From positions 248,001 to 312,000 of the forward strand of contig NZ_SOSI01000003.1 of NCBI RefSeq assembly GCF_029760855.1: a stretch of DNA of 64,000 nt, read 5' to 3'. The DNA is from Erythrobacter litoralis. GTDB lineage: Bacteria > Pseudomonadota > Alphaproteobacteria > Sphingomonadales > Sphingomonadaceae. The translations under genes and the position numbers were made by a program. Of the stretch, positions 47,582-55,769 are shown piece by piece (position 1 is the first letter of the stretch; every line of letters starts with the position of its first letter). Under the pieces are notes generated by a model, which was not told where the DNA came from, did not search any database, and saw only the letters and a program-made list of their open reading frames with translations.

Positions 47582-48044
47582 CTAGAAGAATAATCGATTG
47601 GGGAACGTTCCGAACATTATGTCTTCGATGCTGCATTCAACGAAGCAGAGGGAACGTTACGCACTCAGCAACCTTGGACCACGATAAATGCTGGTTTAAC
47701 AAACATCTGGACATGTGATGTAGATTTATCTTTCTAGGGAATGATTATGCTCTGAGTAACGACGCGCTTTAGATCGGCAAGACGCATCTAACCGAAAGCT
47801 AGTAATTATCTGTCCATGTTTAAAAATGACAGTCCATGTCTGATAACCGGCGAAGAACGGCCTCCTCCAGCATGCCGCCACCTGCACCCTCGCAGCTGAG
47901 TCATGGCCATGGTGTCCGCTTCGGGCATCCGAAAGCATTGAAGCGGACTTACCGCAACCGGCCCAAACTGAGGCCTGCTGAACGCCCCAATAAAAACTCG
48001 CCGTTTCAGCCTTCGCGCAAAGCCCTCCAAGCGCCCTCGACTTC
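47582..48044. other. Gap without a recognisable gene
   Basis: About 460 bases between the amber remnant and the TIR/deoxyribosyltransferase-like gene. Short frames on the minus strand (to about 48070) have unusual Cys, Gly and Ser composition and no supporting features. I see no RNA gene or repeat. Confidence 0.4.
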
Positions 48045-48671
48045 TCAAACTGGTTGGCCTGCATCCATCCATTGACGCATTGCAGCCAAAATCAAATTCG
48101 TCGGGTATTCCTTGATGTCGTCATCGGAGGCGCCGGTCGAAAGCTCGCGCTCGTAATGCCATTCCTGGAAAGCGATGTACTTGCCTTGGATCCTAGCCGC
48201 TCCAATTGGATCGGCCCCTGCTTTATCTACTAGCCAGTCCCGCACCCGCCGAACCGCTTTCTGAAAATCGCCGCCGTGCACTTGAATATCCCAGCCGGCG
48301 ATGTCGGACAGCGCCTTCTGGTAATCGTACCGGGTGCTCTCGAGGATCAAGATGACCTTATCCGCCAGCGGTCCCCGGCCCGCGCGACGAAAGCCGTGAT
48401 CGATCCCCAACTCGAATGGCATATTCATTCGAGAATATTCGCCAGCTGCAGAGGATTTGCATCGGCTTAGATCGTGAATGCCGTATTTTGATCCGTTGAT
48501 AAGTTCGATGATCCGATCCAGCCGATTGGCGGCATTATCGGTATTTTCCGGCGCAAGCCGAGGGTCATACCCGAGGAGCATCACGCAGAATGCGATCGCT
48601 TGAAGGATAGGCGCGTAATCTTCGTCGAAAGGACAGTTAATGAAAACTGATCGTTCGAAAGGGGTTGGCAC
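48045..48671 (-). CDS. TIR/nucleoside-deoxyribosyltransferase-like protein
   Basis: 208 residues starting MPTPFERSVFINCPFDEDY, a conserved start of a family in which an N-terminal alpha/beta fold resembles TIR and deoxyribosyltransferase domains. Other features are LINGSKYGIHDLSRCKS, the helix with MPFELGIDHGFRR (Glu in the position of the TIR or deoxyribosyltransferase catalytic acid), and KVILILESTRYDYQKALSDI. Enzyme activity on NAD or nucleotides is inference. The next gene upstream (DUF2188) ends 2 bases before it, so they form an operon. Family members are often annotated as hypothetical and appear in defence-rich regions. Confidence 0.65.
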   Translation of the reverse strand: MPTPFERSVFINCPFDEDYAPILQAIAFCVMLLGYDPRLAPENTDNAANRLDRIIELINGSKYGIHDLSRCKSSAAGEYSRMNMPFELGIDHGFRRAGRGPLADKVILILESTRYDYQKALSDIAGWDIQVHGGDFQKAVRRVRDWLVDKAGADPIGAARIQGKYIAFQEWHYERELSTGASDDDIKEYPTNLILAAMRQWMDAGQPV

Positions 48672-48673
48672 GC

Positions 48674-48898
48674 CTAACCTTTCGGCGGATGTGGGTCGTT
48701 CCCGTACGAATTGCGCTCACGGATCCGCCCGTCCCGACCGTGGATATAGAGTTCGGTCTTTTGATTCTGCGCCACCTTGGTTGCAGCTTTGATGGCCTCC
48801 GCCTGTGTGGCGTGAGTGCTGCTGGCTTTGGATGCGCCCGCCTTCTTAACGCTCCATTCTCCCTTGTTGGGGACGACATGCTGACCTTTTTTGGACAT
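48674..48898 (-). CDS. DUF2188 protein
   Basis: A 74-residue basic protein starting MSKKGQHVVPNKGEWSVKK. HVVPNKGEWSVKKAGASKA and the end LYIHGRDGRIRERNSYGND are the two conserved parts of DUF2188, a small beta-rich domain of unknown function. A start at 48910 would add four residues. The gene is followed after 2 bases by the TIR/deoxyribosyltransferase-like gene; the two-gene arrangement suggests that the DUF2188 protein regulates or partners it. Confidence 0.88.
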   Translation of the reverse strand: MSKKGQHVVPNKGEWSVKKAGASKASSTHATQAEAIKAATKVAQNQKTELYIHGRDGRIRERNSYGNDPHPPKG

Positions 48899-49493
48899 TC
48901 TGACCTCCATTCGCGACCAAATTCAAAATAGGGGATGGCAACAGGATCTTCTAGATATTGTGCCATGCCGTCCACTCCTTTCCATTCTAGACCCTGTAGT
49001 GAGGAGCAGGTCGGGGCATGCACCATCTGTGCCCTCTGCCGAAGTTCGTTCCATGCGAAAAAGGCCGTCAGTGCGGAAAGCAGATTCTGAGGCCCAGCCA
49101 TGTCCGCATTTGCGATGCGCCGACCAAAAGCGGCCAAACCGCTACCGGCCCAATTCCGGTCAATCGGTGCGAGTGCCGCCCAACGGCAGCTTAGGGCCGA
49201 CTGCAGACCGTCCGCTTTTGGGCTGGCGATGTTAGAAGCAGTCGTTCGGCTTGGGTCGCCGAAAGAATATTGTCGGTTTCTCGTAAATCGATCGTGTGCA
49301 GGCCATTTAACCAAGCGGCAAATCTATTCCCAAATACTGTGACCGAAAGCGTTTCCATCGTTACACCCGTCATTTAAGATGGCAACGAACGTGGCCGAAG
49401 CCTCGAGAAAAAGGATACGCTTATTAAGGCAGTTTCACTATTTCCCCGAAAATGGCCGACATAACGCCGAGCAATAACAAGGCATGTTTTGAA
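48899..49493. other. Intergenic stretch without a recognisable gene
   Basis: About 600 bases left of the lipoprotein pair. The middle (near 49100-49230) has a GC-rich sequence with a cluster of Arg- and Pro-rich open frames on both strands, a look common in non-coding sphingomonad DNA. No gene, tRNA or clear repeat is supported. Confidence 0.4.
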
Positions 49494-50180
49494 CTACTGC
49501 ATGGTCCGCTTATCCCAGAACGTCGTCAGGATGAGAGCCGCTGCTACCGCGATTTCTTCGCTTTCTACTTCGATATTATCGCGGACAATCAGTCGCGGGC
49601 TTGTATCCGTTTCAATAGCGGCGATTTCGCTGCCAGCATCCATCAGAATATACCCAACCGGTGTAGCGTGTGATACGTCCTGACCGTTCATCCTGTAGTT
49701 GGGTAGAAGATCGAACGTCTTGCCGCCATAACGGATGCCGCCGGCACGTGTAGTTCGGACGATCGGGCCTGCAACCGGTTCGGCGATCTCGAATAGTTCC
49801 AATTGCCCGGACACACCTTGGTTATTTATAAGATCGCAACTCATTTGAAAAGGCGTAACCCGAATTTGGAGGGTGTTTCCGCCGATACTGCGTTCGCTTA
49901 GCCGACAGTCTGCCTGCATGGCCACTGCGCCGGATATGGCCATCGTCATGCTCCCCGCATCCCGGCGATCCGCTTCCAGCACAGTTACGCGAACGAAGCT
50001 GCGCTGATAACGGCCGACGCTGTCCCCGACGCGCGCAGCCCCTGCAATACTCCCCTGCGTGCCGGTAATATCTCGAACAATGGACGATGCAGCGGCAAGC
50101 GAAGGCGGCAATTGCATAGTGTGGGCCGCACATCCTGCGACACCCAATGCGGCAAGCAAAATCAAAACCCGCATGAACAA
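49494..50180 (-). CDS. Lipoprotein of unknown function, paralogue A
   Basis: 228 residues. Lipoprotein signal with lipobox VAGC (about 14-17). Mature part has a Cys-containing strand (ADCRLSERS) in the middle, a GGKTFDLLPNYRMNGQ stretch, ATPVGYILMDAG and an AVAAALIL helix near the end. The last 120 residues match the next gene to the right, so the two are paralogues. No known domain. They are likely co-transcribed, the right-hand gene first, about 16 bases apart. Confidence 0.75.
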   Translation of the reverse strand: MFMRVLILLAALGVAGCAAHTMQLPPSLAAASSIVRDITGTQGSIAGAARVGDSVGRYQRSFVRVTVLEADRRDAGSMTMAISGAVAMQADCRLSERSIGGNTLQIRVTPFQMSCDLINNQGVSGQLELFEIAEPVAGPIVRTTRAGGIRYGGKTFDLLPNYRMNGQDVSHATPVGYILMDAGSEIAAIETDTSPRLIVRDNIEVESEEIAVAAALILTTFWDKRTMQ

Positions 50181-50196
50181 TATCCCTTATTGGCGT

Positions 50197-50886
50197 TCAG
50201 TACGTCGCCGGATCGACCATCAATGCTAGAGCAACGGAAGCGAGAGAAAGCGCCATCTTGTCCTTATCGTCAATATAGACTGCCTCGACCAGCGAAGGTG
50301 CCCCGTCTAAAGTGACCGCGCCTATGGCTCGGCCGTCCCGTTTGATCAAATAAGCGAGAGGCGTTCCCGACGGAACCTGCACATTCTCAAACTCGTGAAG
50401 TGAACGCACGGAGTATTGGCGCCCGCCCAAATCGAGATCGCCGCGGCGTTCCGAGCGCGCCGAAAGATCCGCCGCGATCTCGGCGCCTATCATCATCTCA
50501 CCAACCCGCTGCCCGTCCGCAGTTAAAAAAGCGCAGATATATGTTACGGGATCGAGCACAACTTCAATTGCAGGAGATGCATCCACGCGGCCTTCGTAAA
50601 GGTCGCACGCAGCTATAGATGGCGTATCGCCTGACGCAATCGCAATCGTGATCTGCGCACCTTGCCGAAACCCCGTGTACCGATCGAAGTATCGCGAACG
50701 CGTTACCCGCCGATCGTAACTGCCACCAAAAGAACCAGCGCGCCATTCGCCTCTATTGCCTCCATTGAGGCCGGACATCGCTACGGAAGCTCCGTTGGCG
50801 GCCAATTCGGTCGGTAAGGCAGGGCGTGCAGTCTCGATTGCCATGCATGACGAAGTCGCAAACGCGAACAAGATCAGGCAACGCAT
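50197..50886 (-). CDS. Lipoprotein of unknown function, paralogue B
   Basis: About 229 residues from ATG 50886. The N-terminus ends with TSSC, a probable lipobox. The mature part has a Gly- and Ser-rich stretch (GNRGEWRAGSFGGSYDRR), a YEGRVDASPAIEVVLD strand and the block GGRQYSVRSLHEFEN followed by GTPLAYLIKRDGRAIGAV. The last block aligns with that of the gene downstream. A longer start at 51000 is not supported because it adds a non-signal-like leader. Function unknown; a Cys pair in the domain is conserved between the paralogues. Confidence 0.7.
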   Translation of the reverse strand: MRCLILFAFATSSCMAIETARPALPTELAANGASVAMSGLNGGNRGEWRAGSFGGSYDRRVTRSRYFDRYTGFRQGAQITIAIASGDTPSIAACDLYEGRVDASPAIEVVLDPVTYICAFLTADGQRVGEMMIGAEIAADLSARSERRGDLDLGGRQYSVRSLHEFENVQVPSGTPLAYLIKRDGRAIGAVTLDGAPSLVEAVYIDDKDKMALSLASVALALMVDPATY

Positions 50887-51056
50887 CTCTTCAACTCCCT
50901 CGGATTGTTTCGACCCGAATGCAGGGATGGCCGTGAACCGCGGCTGACCACATATGGGCCGGTTCCTGACGGACAGCTTGTGGCACCTATTCCTGTGCAA
51001 CTGGACGTCCGCGCTAGCGACTTGCTTGGAGGTCTGGTTGAATCCAGCCGTTCATT

Positions 51057-51114
51057 CATCGATAACTTCCGATAGAATTTGACGTCGCTTTGTCCCATCG
51101 ATAAATACCGATGG
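51057..51114 (+). promoter_or_regulatory. Two ArsR operator-like repeats
   Basis: CATCGATAACTTCCGATAG (51057-51075) and CATCGATAAATACCGATGG (51096-51114) are near-copies, each with a partial dyad ATCGAT/CCGAT. The second ends at the arsR start codon, so binding would block transcription or a leaderless start. Typical of self-regulated ars promoters. Confidence 0.6.
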
Positions 51115-51447
51115 ATGCAAACCTCCAGCGCCCTTGAGTCCCTTGCTGCTCTCTCTCACCCAACCCGCCTCGACGCCTTTCGGCGTCTGGTGCGTCACGA
51201 ACCAGAGGGCCTTTCCACTGGGCAACTCGTTGACGCATCGGGGCTCAGTCAGAGCACGTTTTCCAGCCACCTCGCCATCCTCGTCGCCGCCGACCTCGTC
51301 GTCCCGGAAAAGCGGGGGCGCCAAATGATCCAGCGCGCGAACATCGAGGTCCTGCGCAATCTGATGCTGTTCCTCGCGAAGGACTGCTGCGGCGGACGAG
51401 CCGACCTGTGCGAACCGCTCGTCGCCGAGCTTGCCGAATGCTGCTGA
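51115..51447 (+). CDS. arsR: ArsR-family arsenical repressor
   Basis: About 110 residues from ATG 51115; a TTG at 51079 would add 12. The winged helix contains ALSHPTRLDAFRRLVRHEP and the recognition helix DASGLSQSTFSSHLAILVAAD. The C-terminal part has CCGGRADLC, a plausible arsenite-sensing cysteine set. It should repress the arsenic operon until arsenite or antimonite binds. It heads arsC, arsB and arsH, all on the same strand. The repeats upstream probably form its operator. Confidence 0.92.
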   Translation: MQTSSALESLAALSHPTRLDAFRRLVRHEPEGLSTGQLVDASGLSQSTFSSHLAILVAADLVVPEKRGRQMIQRANIEVLRNLMLFLAKDCCGGRADLCEPLVAELAECC

Positions 51448-51487
51448 GCGTCGCGCGCTCAAGACTCCTTATGTGAAGGGAATATCC

Positions 51488-51916
51488 ATGACCACCGACA
51501 TCGTCATCTACCACAATCGCGAATGCGGCACCTCGCGCAATACGCTGGCGATGATCCGCAATGCCGGGATCGAGCCGCACGTCGTGGAATACGTCAAGAT
51601 TCCGCCATCGCGTGTCATGCTCGAAAGCCTGATCGACCGCGCCGGGCTGAGCCCTCGGGAGTTGCTCCGTGAAAAAGGCACACCCTATGCCGAACTCGGG
51701 CTCGGCGATGAGAGCCTGAGTGATGCAGCGCTGGTCGATGCGATGATGGAGCACCCGATCCTGATCAATCGCCCGCTCGTCGTTTCGCCGCTCGGCGTTC
51801 GCCTCTGTCGCCCGTCCGAGATGGTGCTCGACATCGTGCCAACTCCCCAGCGCGGCGCATTCACCAAGGAGGACGGTGAGAAGGTCGTGGACGCGGCGGG
51901 CGCGCGTATCGCCTGA
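51488..51916 (+). CDS. arsC: Arsenate reductase (glutaredoxin-dependent)
   Basis: 142 residues from ATG 51488 with AAGGGA just before it. The N-terminal [16 protein letters not shown] carries the catalytic cysteine and phosphate-like oxyanion site of ArsC. Later segments [20 protein letters not shown] fit the family. It reduces arsenate to arsenite using glutathione and glutaredoxin; arsenite is then exported by ArsB. The stop overlaps the arsB start by one base. Confidence 0.97.
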   Translation: MTTDIVIYHNRECGTSRNTLAMIRNAGIEPHVVEYVKIPPSRVMLESLIDRAGLSPRELLREKGTPYAELGLGDESLSDAALVDAMMEHPILINRPLVVSPLGVRLCRPSEMVLDIVPTPQRGAFTKEDGEKVVDAAGARIA

Positions 51917-53202
51917 TGCTGCTCGCGATCGGAATTTTCGTCGCCACCATTACGCTGGTGATCTGGCAGCCGCGTGGGCTCGGGATCGGATGGAGTGCTA
52001 TCGGGGGAGCCTTGGTGGCGCTTGCCACCGGCGTCGTCTCGCTCGCAGACATCCCGATAGTGTGGGATATCATCTGGAACGCTACCTGCGCTTTCGTCGC
52101 GATCATTCTCATCAGTCTGATTCTCGACCGCGCAGGGTTCTTCGAATGGGCCGCGCTCCATGTCGCACGATGGGGCCGCGGGAACGGGCGTATGCTGTTC
52201 GTGCTCGTGGTGCTGCTCGGCGCAGGCGTTGCGGCGGTCTTCGCCAATGATGGTGCCGCGCTGATCCTGACCCCGATCGTAATCGCGATGCTCCGCGCGC
52301 TGGGCTACAACGCCAAGGCGACGCTGGCCTTTGTTATGGCGGCAGGCTTCATCGCCGATACTGCTAGCCTGCCGCTGGTTGTGTCGAACCTCGTCAATAT
52401 CGTCTCCGCCGACTTCTTCGACATCGGATTCGGCGAATATGCGCTGGTCATGGTGCCGGTCGATCTTGCCGCCATCGCGGCCACGCTGACAGCGCTGATG
52501 GTGTTCTTCCGCAAGGACATTCCAGCCACCTACGACCTCACACAGCTGCGCGCTCCGGAAGAGGCGATTCAAGACCGCGCGACTTTCCGCGCCGGTTGGG
52601 TGGTGCTGGCATTACTGTTGGTCGGTTTCTTTGTCCTCGATCCGCTCGGCGTACCGATCAGCGCGGTCGCGGCGGTCGGCGCTCTGGCGCTCATTGCCAT
52701 CGCTGCGCGGGGACAGGCCATTTTGACCGGACACGTGATCCGCGAGGCCCCCTGGCAAGTCGTGATCTTCTCGCTCGGCATGTATCTGGTCGTCTACGGC
52801 ATGAGCAACGCCGGGCTCGCCGCTGTCATAGCGGGACTGCTCGAACGCTCGGCAGAGGGCGGTGTGTGGAGCGCGACCTTCGGCACAGGCATCCTGTCGG
52901 CAGTGCTTTCTTCGGGCATGAACAACATGCCCACCGTCCTCGTCGGCGCATTGTCGATCGACGCAACCGGCGTCACGGGCCCCGTTCGCGACGCGATGAT
53001 CTACGCCAACGTCATCGGCTGCGATCTTGGCCCCAAGATCACCCCGATCGGTTCGCTTGCGACGCTGCTGTGGCTGCATGTTCTCGGACAGAAAGGCGTG
53101 AAGATCGGCTGGGGCTATTACTTCCGCGTCGGCATCACCCTGACCACGCCGATCCTGCTGGTGACCTTGGCGGCGCTCGCCCTTCGCCTGACTCTGGTCT
53201 GA
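51916..53202 (+). CDS. arsB: Arsenite efflux transporter ArsB
   Basis: A 428-residue membrane protein with about 11-12 helices. The stretches [41 protein letters not shown] and [16 protein letters not shown], and [20 protein letters not shown] at the end, are conserved in ArsB/NhaD-type anion transporters. It exports arsenite driven by the proton motive force. Its start overlaps the arsC stop (TGATG), which indicates coupling. No arsA ATPase gene is present. Confidence 0.96.
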   Translation: MLLAIGIFVATITLVIWQPRGLGIGWSAIGGALVALATGVVSLADIPIVWDIIWNATCAFVAIILISLILDRAGFFEWAALHVARWGRGNGRMLFVLVVLLGAGVAAVFANDGAALILTPIVIAMLRALGYNAKATLAFVMAAGFIADTASLPLVVSNLVNIVSADFFDIGFGEYALVMVPVDLAAIAATLTALMVFFRKDIPATYDLTQLRAPEEAIQDRATFRAGWVVLALLLVGFFVLDPLGVPISAVAAVGALALIAIAARGQAILTGHVIREAPWQVVIFSLGMYLVVYGMSNAGLAAVIAGLLERSAEGGVWSATFGTGILSAVLSSGMNNMPTVLVGALSIDATGVTGPVRDAMIYANVIGCDLGPKITPIGSLATLLWLHVLGQKGVKIGWGYYFRVGITLTTPILLVTLAALALRLTLV

Positions 53203-53218
53203 TCCTCGGAGCTCAATC

Positions 53219-53965
53219 ATGTCGCGTTTACGCCCGCTGCCCGATCCCGACACCTTCCCTGCGTTGGACCCGGCATTCGTTCATCCCCGGCCGGCTGCTG
53301 GCCTCGGCGGCGATCAGTCGCCACCCCGTATCCTGCTTCTCTACGGTTCGTTGCGCGAGCGCTCCTACTCGCGCCTCGCGGTCGAAGAAGCCGCGCGTTT
53401 GCTGCGGCTGTTCGGTGCGGAAACGCGCATCTTCGATCCGTCCGATCTGCCGCTTCCCGATCAGGTTGGTGGCGATGACCATCCCGCCGTCCATGAACTG
53501 CGGGAACATGCGCTCTGGTCCGACGGCATGGTCTGGTGCAGCCCGGAGCGGCACGGCCAGATCACTGGCATCATGAAAACACAGATCGATCACCTGCCGC
53601 TCAGCATCGGAGGCATGCGACCCACCCAGGGGCGATCGCTGGCAGTCATGCAGGTATCTGCCGGATCGCAGTCCTTCAACACCGTCAACACGCTGCGCCT
53701 TCTCGGACGCTGGATGCGGATGTTCACGATCCCCAACCAATCCAGCGTGCCCAAGGCATATAAGGAGTTCGACGATGCGGGCCGCATGAAGACCTCCCCG
53801 CTCTACGACCGCATCGTGGACGTCATGGAGGAACTGGTGCGGTTCACCGTCCTGCTGCGCCCGCATGCCGAACAACTGGTCGATCGTTATTCTGAGCGCA
53901 AAGAGTCCGGGCGCGTCATCGATCCTAAGAACGATATATCGGCTATTGCCCTGTCCTCATCATAA
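53219..53965 (+). CDS. arsH: ArsH NADPH-dependent FMN reductase
   Basis: 248 residues of flavodoxin-like fold: [22 protein letters not shown] forms the phosphate loop, [26 protein letters not shown] the FMN site, and [26 protein letters not shown] the following segment. ArsH proteins oxidise trivalent organoarsenicals and are common last genes of ars operons. It starts 17 bases after arsB with GGAGC ahead of the ATG. A 9-bp stem-loop lies just after the stop. Confidence 0.96.
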   Translation: MSRLRPLPDPDTFPALDPAFVHPRPAAGLGGDQSPPRILLLYGSLRERSYSRLAVEEAARLLRLFGAETRIFDPSDLPLPDQVGGDDHPAVHELREHALWSDGMVWCSPERHGQITGIMKTQIDHLPLSIGGMRPTQGRSLAVMQVSAGSQSFNTVNTLRLLGRWMRMFTIPNQSSVPKAYKEFDDAGRMKTSPLYDRIVDVMEELVRFTVLLRPHAEQLVDRYSERKESGRVIDPKNDISAIALSSS

Positions 53966-53973
53966 TGACCGCT

Positions 53974-54000
53974 TTCGGGCCTTCGCAGCGTAGGCCCGAA
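53974..54000. terminator. Stem-loop downstream of arsH
   Basis: TTCGGGCCT and AGGCCCGAA form a perfect 9-bp stem with a 9-base loop just after arsH. There is no T-run after it, so it may act with Rho or merely protect the 3' end. Confidence 0.5.
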
Positions 54001-54036
54001 CGACCGAGATTGGGGCGCAAAACGGACATGAGCATC

Positions 54037-54981
54037 CTAGGTTCTCGGCGTTGCTCGCAACATTTTACAAACGAGCGATTGCCATCCAGTAACATGGGGC
54101 ACACGCGTGACAGTTGGATCTCGCCGCCTGATCAACTCCGACCGGCTAAGCTGGCTGAGCTTCTCCCAGTCTTCTTCGAATAGATAAAGTGCGTTTCCGT
54201 ACTCCAAATTCTCGAGAGCAACGAGATCGCTTCCAAAACGGCCGCCAAAATAGTTCGAGAAGCGACCCTTCCCGAGGATGAGCTCGCTTGGCCCGAGCTT
54301 GGTGAGTGCTTCCAGTCGTTCGCTGGCGACCCGCATACGTTCTGGGTCAGAAGTTTTGGAAGTGAACATTCGGGCCAGCACCTCATCCCGTTTGCCGGGC
54401 GGGAGCAATTCCCAATCGACCCGCTGGATCGCAGCGTAATCCTCGTCGGAAAGATCGGCGTCGAAAATTGAAGCCGAGCCGACCAATTCTTTCAGCAGCC
54501 GAAGGTTGAACTGAAGGTCGCGGTCGAATTCAGGGTCGGATCGGTCGAGCGGTTGATCAATACGGATCCGGACGAGCGCGCCGTCTCTCAATGGTTCAAG
54601 AACTTTTGCCGAGACCGAATGCATACGCGCCGGGTGGTAATCGACGGGGAATGCTTCGATCGTGCGCGAGCTGAGATGGCTGCCGCTTCCCCGCCAACTG
54701 GGAGCAAAGTGCGAGATCTCGCGGGTTTCTTTCGCCAGGTCGCGGCGTTTGTCTTCCCAGCCATCGAGATTTCGCGCCGACCAGCGCCCCGCTGCACGCG
54801 GAGGAATCGCCGGGTCCGAGGTCGTGACCGAACCATTGGCGAAGCTAATGCCAAGATGCGCAAAGGTCGCAGAATTGTCGCGCGTCACTGTCACGACTTC
54901 GGCCACGACAACCTTGGAGGCGTTCATCGCGTCAAGCCGGCTGCGAACAGCTTTGGATAGTTTGATAGGTCGCGGGGTCAT
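54037..54981 (-). CDS. Unknown protein of the ParB-methyltransferase island
   Basis: 314 residues, soluble, without a domain I recognise. It begins MTPRPIKLSKAVRSRLDAM, and a helical C-terminal third contains SERLEALTKLGPSELILG and a Tyr- and Phe-rich segment. The ATG overlaps the stop of the DUF5681 gene as ATGA, so it is the last gene of a three-gene operon: methyltransferase, DUF5681, unknown. Its function may be tied to DNA modification or packaging; this is inference. Confidence 0.7.
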   Translation of the reverse strand: MTPRPIKLSKAVRSRLDAMNASKVVVAEVVTVTRDNSATFAHLGISFANGSVTTSDPAIPPRAAGRWSARNLDGWEDKRRDLAKETREISHFAPSWRGSGSHLSSRTIEAFPVDYHPARMHSVSAKVLEPLRDGALVRIRIDQPLDRSDPEFDRDLQFNLRLLKELVGSASIFDADLSDEDYAAIQRVDWELLPPGKRDEVLARMFTSKTSDPERMRVASERLEALTKLGPSELILGKGRFSNYFGGRFGSDLVALENLEYGNALYLFEEDWEKLSQLSRSELIRRRDPTVTRVPHVTGWQSLVCKMLRATPRT

Positions 54982-55769
54982 TCTTCGTCGCTTCCTTCAG
55001 TGAGGCAGGATGGATAGAAGCGGTCTTCCAGCTTCTTTCGATATCGCTCGGGCAGCGGCTCATTGATCCTGTCGTAGAAATTCGTTGCCTGCTCCCATGA
55101 CTTGGCGAGGGTCCGCAAAATGCTTGCAGGCACTTTCTCCTTGGCATTTCGCTTGTAGCCTTCGGCATGAAAGCTGACGTCGTCCTGCAGGTCATCCCTA
55201 TAGGCAAGGAGCCGATCGAAATGCCGTTTCTCTTCTTTCGTGATGGGGCCTGCGTAGCGCACGTCTGCGTTTCGGACATCGATGATAATGTCGTCAGGGT
55301 GGGGTATGGGCTGTGGCAGCGGCCTCCCGGCATCTCGCGCACGCTCGATCGCTTCATCCCACCCCTTCTTATATTCGCACGCTATCTCGAAGTGATCGAC
55401 ACGCGAGCGGCGATCCGCTTCCTCGATATCGCGGACGAGTTCAGCGAGCGCCGTCTGGGCGAGGCGATTGCCCTTCATGGCCGAGACTCCCATTGCTCGG
55501 AACACGGCCTTGATAGCGGGCATCTCGATGAGGTGCTCGCCTTCGCGCACGGTGACGGTCCGATAGGCTTCTTCCAAAAGCATTTGATTGGCAGGCTGGG
55601 TGCCTACCTCTAAGTTCGGAGTTCTTGAGACCTTGTTTTTAGATCCTTTGGGCCTCCCGCTAGGATTGCCGGAACGCCCTTTTTCAAACCGGTGCTTGGC
55701 CGGGGGCTTTCCGTAACCGACCTCATAATCCTTCGAGCGGTCGCGTTCCGATTTAGCCGCCCGCTTCAT
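54978..55769 (-). CDS. DUF5681 domain protein
   Basis: 263 residues. The N-terminal YEVGYGKPPAKHRFEKGRSG followed by NPSGRPKGSKN is the DUF5681 signature, a short basic domain of phage- and plasmid-linked proteins. The remaining part is helical with Arg-rich stretches; its role is unknown. The ATG overlaps the ParB-methyltransferase stop and its own stop overlaps the next gene (ATGA both times), so the three are one operon. DUF5681 genes typically neighbour ParB-methyltransferase fusions, which suggests a common system. Confidence 0.88.
   Translation of the reverse strand: MKRAAKSERDRSKDYEVGYGKPPAKHRFEKGRSGNPSGRPKGSKNKVSRTPNLEVGTQPANQMLLEEAYRTVTVREGEHLIEMPAIKAVFRAMGVSAMKGNRLAQTALAELVRDIEEADRRSRVDHFEIACEYKKGWDEAIERARDAGRPLPQPIPHPDDIIIDVRNADVRYAGPITKEEKRHFDRLLAYRDDLQDDVSFHAEGYKRNAKEKVPASILRTLAKSWEQATNFYDRINEPLPERYRKKLEDRFYPSCLTEGSDEE

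Noticed and set aside
47726..48070. Minus-strand frame of about 112 codons between the amber remnant and the TIR-like gene
   Set aside because: Composition is Cys-, Ser- and Trp-rich without strand/helix pattern; no ribosome binding site or family resemblance.
49191..49373. 60-codon minus-strand frame
   Set aside because: No supporting family features, in a region with open frames on both strands.
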